Shown here: one piece after another, positions 58,637-64,000 of the stretch
How positions within the stretch are numbered: the stretch's first letter is position 1
Layout: every line of letters starts with the position of its first letter
Assembly (NCBI GenBank): GCA_963972195.1
Contig: CAXATH010000009.1
Span: 62,001-126,000, forward strand
Direction: 5' to 3'
DNA length: 64,000 nt
Source of the DNA: Litorimonas sp963972195
Lineage (GTDB): Bacteria; Pseudomonadota; Alphaproteobacteria; Caulobacterales; Maricaulaceae
Position numbers and translations under genes: made by a program
Notes under the pieces: model-generated
Databases searched by the model: none
Seen by the model: the letters and a program-made list of their open reading frames with translations, nothing else
Told to the model about the DNA's origin: nothing

Positions 58637-61054
58637 CTAAAACGGTTGTCCTTCGCAGTGCCAGCACGTCTCCATCTGCCCCATCCCGATCGGTCCGCCG
58701 GGTGGCAGAGGTTTGGACTCCGTCACTTCGGGCGCTGCGGGTGCGGGTTTATTCAGATGTTCTTCAATCCGCGTCACCAGCCAGTCTCCATGACCCGACC
58801 CGCTTCGGCTCAGGTCATCCTGCAAACGGCGAAGCATGGCGTCCGTCCGCGCCTTTATCCCCGGGCTGACATCGCTATTGCTTAAATCCATCAGGGAAAA
58901 AACATACCGGGCCTGAACGACTTTGGCGATTTCGCCTGTGCGGTCGCGAGAGGCAGGCTTCATCACAGACTCTTCGATGGTGCGCATCATTTCGGTAAAG
59001 CCCAATTGGGACGAGTCGCGGCGGTTAAATTCCACAAGACGCGCCACACGCCGTGGGTCGAGCAAAATCTCAAACGTCATCGCGGCAGCGGTGTCAGCCG
59101 CTGTGCTGATATCAAAGGCCGGATAGGCCGTGCGTTCAAACAGTTCGCGCTCACTATCAGCGATGGAATAGCTCGTCAGAGACGGGCCTAAAAGCGCAAG
59201 GGTTTCATCCGGCAGGTCAAGCGCTTCAGGCTCTATCGTCTTTAAAAGAGCTTCGAGAGCATCTTTTTGACGGGAGACAGACACAATTTCTGCCGGAGGC
59301 TGTCCGTCGCCTTTAAGGCCATAATGAAACGACATACCGCCAATAAGCTTCCCGACGGCAGCCGTTTGATAACGATGGTATAGATAAATGGGGACAATGA
59401 CTTTATTTAGGTCAGAGACAGGCTGCCCGGACTGAATGTTCCGAAGTCCAAAATTGTTCAATGCAATACGGCGAACGGCTAATGTTTCGTTTAAAGACTC
59501 AACGGCGTCCAGACCATTATCCCAAATATTGCCCATAGGATGCGCTGTGCCGATACTGCGCGCGTCGGTGTCGGCAACATAGACTAGCCCTTTCTTGACC
59601 GAATCTTGGACCAGCGCCTCTCTCTCAGGCATTGTCATATTCCCATAGAGCCAAGTAGCGGCAAATTTATCCCAAGTTCCGACGCCCACGCCATAGACAT
59701 TTGAAAAATCGAGCTCGCCATTTGCGACCCGAACATCCGGCGCCGGGTAATCCATGACCGACTCTTTACCGTAGGCGCTGGCGGCAAAGTTATGGGCAAA
59801 GCCAAGAGAGTGTCCGACTTCATGAGCCGCAAGCTGACGAATACGGGCCAAGGCAAGTTGAACAGGATCATCAGACGCGCCGCTATCCGTTTTGGCGACC
59901 CCGGCCAGGCCTTCAAATATCATTCTGTCCTGCCGCACACGAAGCGAGCCAAGATTGACATGCCCCTTGAGCATCTCCCCCGTGCGTGGATCAGAGACGC
60001 CGCCGCCATAGGACCATCCGCGGGTTTGACGATGAACCCATTGCACCACGTTATAGCGAATATCGAGAGGGTGGGCATCCTCCGGTAAAATCTCTACGCG
60101 ATAGGCATCTTCATAGCCGGCCGCTGCAAAGGCCTCTTTCCACCAGCTCGCGCCCTGAATCAGGGCCGAGCGAATAGGTTCTGGCGCTCCGCTGTCGATA
60201 TAAAAAACAATTGGCTTAACAACTTTGCCTTCTGCGTTTTTCTCGAGGCGATAGCGCCGCGCAAATCGGGTTTCTATCGGAGCTGAAAGCGGAGCGCTGT
60301 AATCATAGTGCACTTCCTCTATGGCGCCGACCCGAGGGTCGGACTTCAGCGGCGTGTAGCCTTCTTCCGGCAGCCGGACGAAAGAGTGGTGTTGAATGAG
60401 CGTCGCGTCATTTCCATTTGCCGCTGTTGTCGCAACTTCACGTCCCGGCTTGGATGAATTGAGCGTGAAAAAAACGTCCACTTCAACATTATCGGGAAAA
60501 GCGAAGACTTTTTTAGTGTCTACAAGCGTTCTGTCTTCGGCAACAGTGAAGGTTCCGTGTCCGCCGTCTTGTAAATACTGGGTCAAGCCGAGAATATCGC
60601 TCGTTAAAAAATCCGTCAGGTCGACTACGCGTTTAGATCCCTCGACAATTTCGGCACTGGCAAGAAAAGATCGCGCGAAGCTTTCTTGGACGGCGCGCTG
60701 CTCCAGGGGATTCTCAGGATCTGCCCGGTAGGTCAGATTTTCCGCCTCAATGATAACCTTATTGCCCATCTGCCGGAAGACGATGATCTTACCGCTATCC
60801 CCCCACCCACGATCTAAACCGACCGGATTGGATCCGAGACCCGCCGTCAAGCGAGCAGTATGAATGAGGCGTAGAGCTACGCCGTCTTTATCTGCTTTGG
60901 GTAATTTGGCGAGGACGCGATTATCATTCGTATCAATATAAAGCTCTAGAAATCCGTCCCGTTTATCCAGTCCAGCCAGGGGGTTCGGATGATCTGAAAC
61001 CCGCGTACAGGACGATAAGAAGAGGACGATCGTCAGTACAATAAAGGCGCGCAT
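58637..61054 (-). CDS. Zinc-dependent metalloprotease lipoprotein (DUF5117 type)
   Basis: An 805-residue lipoprotein with signal LTIVLFLSSC (lipobox LSSC). It has a long beta-rich N-domain (DUF5117-like), then the metzincin-like zinc site AAHEVGHSLGFAHNFAAS (HExxHxxGxxH), followed by SVMDYPAPDVRVANGELDF (Met-turn region). The C-terminal 300 residues are helical. It is periplasmic or outer membrane-bound. The substrate is unknown. The ATG at 61054 is preferred (AGAGAG upstream). Confidence 0.88.
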   Translation of the reverse strand: MRAFIVLTIVLFLSSCTRVSDHPNPLAGLDKRDGFLELYIDTNDNRVLAKLPKADKDGVALRLIHTARLTAGLGSNPVGLDRGWGDSGKIIVFRQMGNKVIIEAENLTYRADPENPLEQRAVQESFARSFLASAEIVEGSKRVVDLTDFLTSDILGLTQYLQDGGHGTFTVAEDRTLVDTKKVFAFPDNVEVDVFFTLNSSKPGREVATTAANGNDATLIQHHSFVRLPEEGYTPLKSDPRVGAIEEVHYDYSAPLSAPIETRFARRYRLEKNAEGKVVKPIVFYIDSGAPEPIRSALIQGASWWKEAFAAAGYEDAYRVEILPEDAHPLDIRYNVVQWVHRQTRGWSYGGGVSDPRTGEMLKGHVNLGSLRVRQDRMIFEGLAGVAKTDSGASDDPVQLALARIRQLAAHEVGHSLGFAHNFAASAYGKESVMDYPAPDVRVANGELDFSNVYGVGVGTWDKFAATWLYGNMTMPEREALVQDSVKKGLVYVADTDARSIGTAHPMGNIWDNGLDAVESLNETLAVRRIALNNFGLRNIQSGQPVSDLNKVIVPIYLYHRYQTAAVGKLIGGMSFHYGLKGDGQPPAEIVSVSRQKDALEALLKTIEPEALDLPDETLALLGPSLTSYSIADSERELFERTAYPAFDISTAADTAAAMTFEILLDPRRVARLVEFNRRDSSQLGFTEMMRTIEESVMKPASRDRTGEIAKVVQARYVFSLMDLSNSDVSPGIKARTDAMLRRLQDDLSRSGSGHGDWLVTRIEEHLNKPAPAAPEVTESKPLPPGGPIGMGQMETCWHCEGQPF

Positions 61055-61214
61055 AATTCTCTCTACAAGTAGCATATCACAGACCTATGATGCCCTGCCC
61101 CATTTGTCGAGACGTGACAGGATAGAACTGGATAAAACGGGAACGCGCATGTTTACCGTACGTAACATATTCAAGGCAACGATACGCCTAATCAATTGAA
61201 CGAAAGCAAGGCCC

Positions 61215-62159
61215 ATGGCTCAGAAAATAACCCACAGTGGATTTGAAGATTGGACTGAAGATCGCCTTCCAGATTTGAAAGGGAAAGTTTATCTGATTAC
61301 CGGCGGAAATTCCGGGATTGGGTTTGAAGCCGCGAAAATGCTAGGCGAAGCAGGGGCCTCTCTTATCATCGCCGCGCGTAACCAAGAAAAGGGTGAGCGC
61401 GCAGTAGCAAAGCTGAACGAAACAGTTTCAGGCAAAGTCCATCTGGTGTCCCTTGATTTGGCTGATAGAGCGTCTATCGAATCCTGTGACAAACAGGTGC
61501 GGGAAATAACGACTAAACTGGACGGGCTTATCAACAATGCAGGGTTGATGCAGACTCCGGAGCAAAAAACCGAAGACGGGTTTGAAATGCAATTCGGCGT
61601 CAATCATTTAGGGCATTTCCTCCTAAACGGTCTGCTTTTTGATCTCGTTGAGAAAGCCTCCGGGCGAATTGTTGTCGTAAGTTCAATTGCGCATAAATAT
61701 GGCCGGATTCATTGGCTCGACCCTATGTTGGAAAAAAACTACGACCCGTCCAAAGCCTATTGTCAGAGCAAGCTTGCCAATCTGATGTATGCGTTGGAAC
61801 TGGACAAACGCCTAAAAGCCGCGGGAAGCAAAGTGACGGTCTATGCTTGCCATCCGGGCTACTCCAAAACTTCATTACAAAGCACTGGTCCCACCGGGTT
61901 TTTCAACCTGCTCTATAAGGTTCTAAATCCAGTCATGGGACAAGATCCGAAGCAAGGCGCTCTGCCAACCGTTTTATGCGCCGCGGGCACAGAAGCCCGC
62001 CCCGGAGGCTATTATGGCCCGCAAAATTTCAGAGAAATGCGCGGTTCAGTTAGCGACGCGCTTGTCGAAGAAAGAGCTCTTAAAAGGGACAGGCAGAAAC
62101 AGCTTTGGGAAATGAGTGAAGAGCTTGTCGGTTTTCAGTGGGATAAAGTTCTGAAGTAA
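61215..62159 (+). CDS. Short-chain dehydrogenase, retinol-dehydrogenase-like
   Basis: A 314-residue NAD(P)-dependent SDR. It has YLITGGNSGIGFEAAKMLG (GxxxGxG), LINNAGLMQTPE, VNHLGHFLLNGLLF, VVVSSIAHKYG (Ser) and YCQSKLANLMYAL (Tyr-x3-Lys). The N-terminal THSGFEDWTEDRLPDLKGK extension and the late CHPGYSKTSLQ match short-chain dehydrogenases annotated as oxidoreductase/retinol dehydrogenase. The substrate is unknown. Confidence 0.88.
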   Translation: MAQKITHSGFEDWTEDRLPDLKGKVYLITGGNSGIGFEAAKMLGEAGASLIIAARNQEKGERAVAKLNETVSGKVHLVSLDLADRASIESCDKQVREITTKLDGLINNAGLMQTPEQKTEDGFEMQFGVNHLGHFLLNGLLFDLVEKASGRIVVVSSIAHKYGRIHWLDPMLEKNYDPSKAYCQSKLANLMYALELDKRLKAAGSKVTVYACHPGYSKTSLQSTGPTGFFNLLYKVLNPVMGQDPKQGALPTVLCAAGTEARPGGYYGPQNFREMRGSVSDALVEERALKRDRQKQLWEMSEELVGFQWDKVLK

Positions 62160-62184
62160 CGCTGCTTCAATCCTTGCGACATTT

Positions 62185-62625
62185 TTGACGCTTTCAATTT
62201 CATTAGGACCCTCTAGGACGCGGTCTGTGTTTTTAACGCGTCTTCATATCGCTCTACGCGCCTGTCTGGCGATAATGTTGATCTGGTCGCCTATGGCCAG
62301 CGTCAGCGCAACCTCTGCGAAAATCACTGCCAGCGGCTATCTCTGCAGTTCCTCGGGGCAGGCGCCCTCCGCTGAGGCGAAAGCGCATTTGGAAAGTTTT
62401 TTATCTATCGTCGGGGAAACTAAAAACAACGGAGACGAGGACCATACGCATCATTGTCCAGATTGTTTTGTTACTGTTCTCGGCCTGCCGGTCCAAGCGA
62501 CCATTAGAGCGGAGCCTTTAAGGTTCTCCCGGCACATTGAAAATTATTTCGCGCTTTTTAACGGTTTTCTTTTCAATCCCACTGGCCCGCCCCTCGGCGG
62601 ACGCGCCCCTCCTTTCTTTCAATAA
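62185..62625 (+). CDS. DUF2946-like exported protein
   Basis: A 146-residue protein with an N-terminal hydrophobic segment (LRACLAIMLIWSPMASVSA), two cysteines in a HHCPDC motif and the closing NPTGPPLGGRAPP, which are DUF2946 features. These proteins are often beside copper genes. The start codon is uncertain: the frame begins at TTG 62185. It lies 57 bp upstream of a Met-rich outer membrane-type protein gene. Confidence 0.6.
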   Translation: MTLSISLGPSRTRSVFLTRLHIALRACLAIMLIWSPMASVSATSAKITASGYLCSSSGQAPSAEAKAHLESFLSIVGETKNNGDEDHTHHCPDCFVTVLGLPVQATIRAEPLRFSRHIENYFALFNGFLFNPTGPPLGGRAPPFFQ

Positions 62626-62682
62626 TTTAGACAATTTACCCGCGCGATTTTGCGCCTTCTGATTTATTGAAAGATTCTTAAA

Positions 62683-63771
62683 ATGAAAAAACTTACCCTC
62701 TTAGCAGGTACTGCCTTAGTGCTGTCTATCCCCATTCATGTGTCTGCTCACGAAAATGACAGCACCGCACCCCACGCTAAAGATCATGCCCCCATCGGCG
62801 TCATGGCAGATCACCGCCATAAAAAAGGCGAAGTCATGTTCTCCTACCGTTATATGACAATGGATATGAACGGCTCCCGCGACGGCACAAACCAGCCTTC
62901 ACCCGAAACAATTGCCACAACCGTTCCTAACATTTTCTTTGGCGCGCCAGGGCAACCACCGACTTTGAGAGTGGTACCCGAACAAATGAAAATGGATATG
63001 CATATGGTCGGGGCCATGTACGGACTGTCCGACCGAGTTACCCTGATGGGGATGGGCTCATATTTGACCAATGACATGGACCACACAACTTTTCAGGGTG
63101 GGATGGGGACCAATATTCTTGGCGGTTTTAATACCAAGTCGGAAGGCTTCGGCGACACCACACTCGCGGCGATTATCGGTCTGGACGACGGCTCAACCAA
63201 AGCACGCGAGGTCAATCTGAACCTAGGGGTTTCTATCCCAACAGGATCAAACACAGAGAACGACCAAATTCTGACCCCAATGGGAGATACCCCGTCGCCA
63301 CGCCTGCCCTACCCAATGCAACTCGGCTCTGGCACATTCGACCTCAAATCTGCCCTGACTTATTCTGGCCGAGGCGATAAATTCGGCTGGGGTGCCCAAT
63401 CCTCAACCCGCATCCCGCTTGAAAAAAACAAGGAAGGCTACAAGCTAGGCAGCCGGTTCGAAGCGACGGCTTGGCTCGCTTATGAACCGGATTACTGGAT
63501 TTCATTTTCTGGACGCTTGAAGGCGACTTCCCAAGGCGATATCTCCGGCTCCGACGCCGCTATTATGGCCCCCGTCCAGACCGCCGACCCGGCCAATCAC
63601 GGCGGAGAGCAAGTGCAGGCTCTTTTCGGCATCAACCTTGCAGGCCAATCCGGATGGCTACGGGGTCAGCGCCTTGCCTTTGAGATTGGCGTGCCGATTT
63701 ATCGCGATCTAAACGGCCCTCAGCTTGAAACCGACAGCGTTCTGACCATAGGTTGGCAAAAAGCGTTTTAG
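62683..63771 (+). CDS. Met/His-rich outer membrane beta-barrel-like protein
   Basis: A 362-residue exported protein with a signal peptide ending VSAHEND. The early region is Met/His-rich (YRYMTMDMNGSRDG, then EQMKMDMHMVGAMYGLSDRV). The remainder has alternating beta-strand patterns and ends in Phe (VLTIGWQKAF), typical of outer membrane barrels. It resembles transporter-annotated proteins of the phenol-degradation MetA type. With DUF2946 upstream, a copper-related role is plausible but unproven. Confidence 0.7.
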   Translation: MKKLTLLAGTALVLSIPIHVSAHENDSTAPHAKDHAPIGVMADHRHKKGEVMFSYRYMTMDMNGSRDGTNQPSPETIATTVPNIFFGAPGQPPTLRVVPEQMKMDMHMVGAMYGLSDRVTLMGMGSYLTNDMDHTTFQGGMGTNILGGFNTKSEGFGDTTLAAIIGLDDGSTKAREVNLNLGVSIPTGSNTENDQILTPMGDTPSPRLPYPMQLGSGTFDLKSALTYSGRGDKFGWGAQSSTRIPLEKNKEGYKLGSRFEATAWLAYEPDYWISFSGRLKATSQGDISGSDAAIMAPVQTADPANHGGEQVQALFGINLAGQSGWLRGQRLAFEIGVPIYRDLNGPQLETDSVLTIGWQKAF

Positions 63772-63788
63772 ATCGAACCCAAATCTAA

Positions 63789-64000
63789 TTATTGCGCAGG
63801 CGGCGAGTCCGCTGCTGCCTGCGCTCTGGCCAAAAGGCTTTCGCAGGGGGCGTCGTTCCCATCGCCAGTATCGATAAAAGGGAGCGCTGCTAAGGGTCCG
63901 GTTAGGGCACCGAGCAGCGCCGTTAAACCGGCCTGTAATATCGTCTCTTCGCTAATGACGGAGACCGACGGGTTACGAAAACTTCCGCCGAGCGAAATGT
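63789..64000 (-). CDS. AsmA-family protein, C-terminal part (runs off window)
   Basis: The last 70 residues are visible. They read LGGSFRNPSVSV, LTALLGALTGPLAALPFID and ending GNDAPCESLLARAQ, which is the AsmA C-terminal pattern (GxxxNPxxS, then xPLAALxPxI, then a Cys). AsmA-like proteins bridge inner and outer membranes and move phospholipids. It is convergent with the Met-rich protein gene. Confidence 0.75.
   Translation of the reverse strand, partial: ISLGGSFRNPSVSVISEETILQAGLTALLGALTGPLAALPFIDTGDGNDAPCESLLARAQAAADSPPAQ

Noticed and set aside
1..64000. tRNA, rRNA genes and CRISPR arrays
   Set aside because: Reading the intergenic gaps I found no T-loop type sequence, no rRNA-like segment and no regularly spaced repeat-spacer pattern. 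A tRNAscan or CRISPR finder run would be needed to be certain.

Overview
The window is chromosomal DNA from an alphaproteobacterium, most likely a marine, prosthecate-type lineage near Caulobacterales, Maricaulales or Hyphomonadaceae. The evidence is the cell-cycle methyltransferase CcrM, the DnaA-inactivating HdaA beside purMN, a split ATP synthase Fo operon with paired b' and b subunits, and the mutY / DUF721 / DsbA-like / smc neighbourhood. I saw no rRNA, tRNA or CRISPR array. Genes are dense, on both strands, and often overlap by a few bases.

Layout. 1-6.3 kb: start of an ETF-ubiquinone oxidoreductase gene, a RimB-RimK fusion, a family 4-like uracil-DNA glycosylase, a VIM-like subclass B1 metallo-beta-lactamase, a glycosyltransferase pair, an exported acidic protein built of 11-residue repeats, and rnhB. 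6.35-8.75 kb: an A+T-rich accessory island with a structured repeat (copy 1), small orphan genes and a truncated Rhs tip. 8.8-13.6 kb: a Pseudomonas-type medium-chain PHA cluster (phasin, class II phaC, phaZ, second phasin, phaD). 13.7-22.4 kb: a DUF885 lipoprotein, glutaminase, glutathionyl-hydroquinone reductase, an arsR-acr3-arsC arsenic operon and bioB. 22.6-34.1 kb: ccrM, mutY, two DsbA-like proteins, dps, smc and atpIBEF'F. 34.2-42.6 kb: an M24 peptidase, a six-gene minus-strand operon that looks like nickel/cobalt uptake (NikL-like protein, TonB receptor, DUF4198, TPR protein, two HupE-like permeases) and a cation/proton antiporter. 42.7-52.6 kb: housekeeping genes (hdaA, purMN, ndk, an ABC-F ATPase) plus an orphan TadG.

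52.6-55.27 kb is the second accessory region. It holds an A+T-rich cytoplasmic trypsin-like protease gene, a MITE-like inverted repeat, a GIY-YIG nuclease gene enclosed by covarying inverted repeats, structured repeat copy 2 and more REP-like elements. It lies directly upstream of trmD-rplS, where rpsP-rimM would normally be. The remainder (56.5-64 kb) encodes envelope proteins: an integral membrane protein, an EEP-family enzyme, a large zinc metalloprotease lipoprotein, an SDR, a DUF2946 protein with a Met-rich outer-membrane protein, and the end of an AsmA-family protein.

The most interesting signals are: (i) the 259/285-nt repeat present twice, closed by a GGACAG/CTGTCC helix and in one copy followed by an intrinsic terminator, which may be an undescribed structured RNA or mobile element; (ii) the inverted repeats flanking the GIY-YIG gene, which differ by compensatory changes; (iii) the chromosomal VIM-like metallo-beta-lactamase; (iv) the mcl-type PHA cluster in an alphaproteobacterium, with phasins carrying histone-like tails at opposite ends; (v) the acidic undecad-repeat exported protein.
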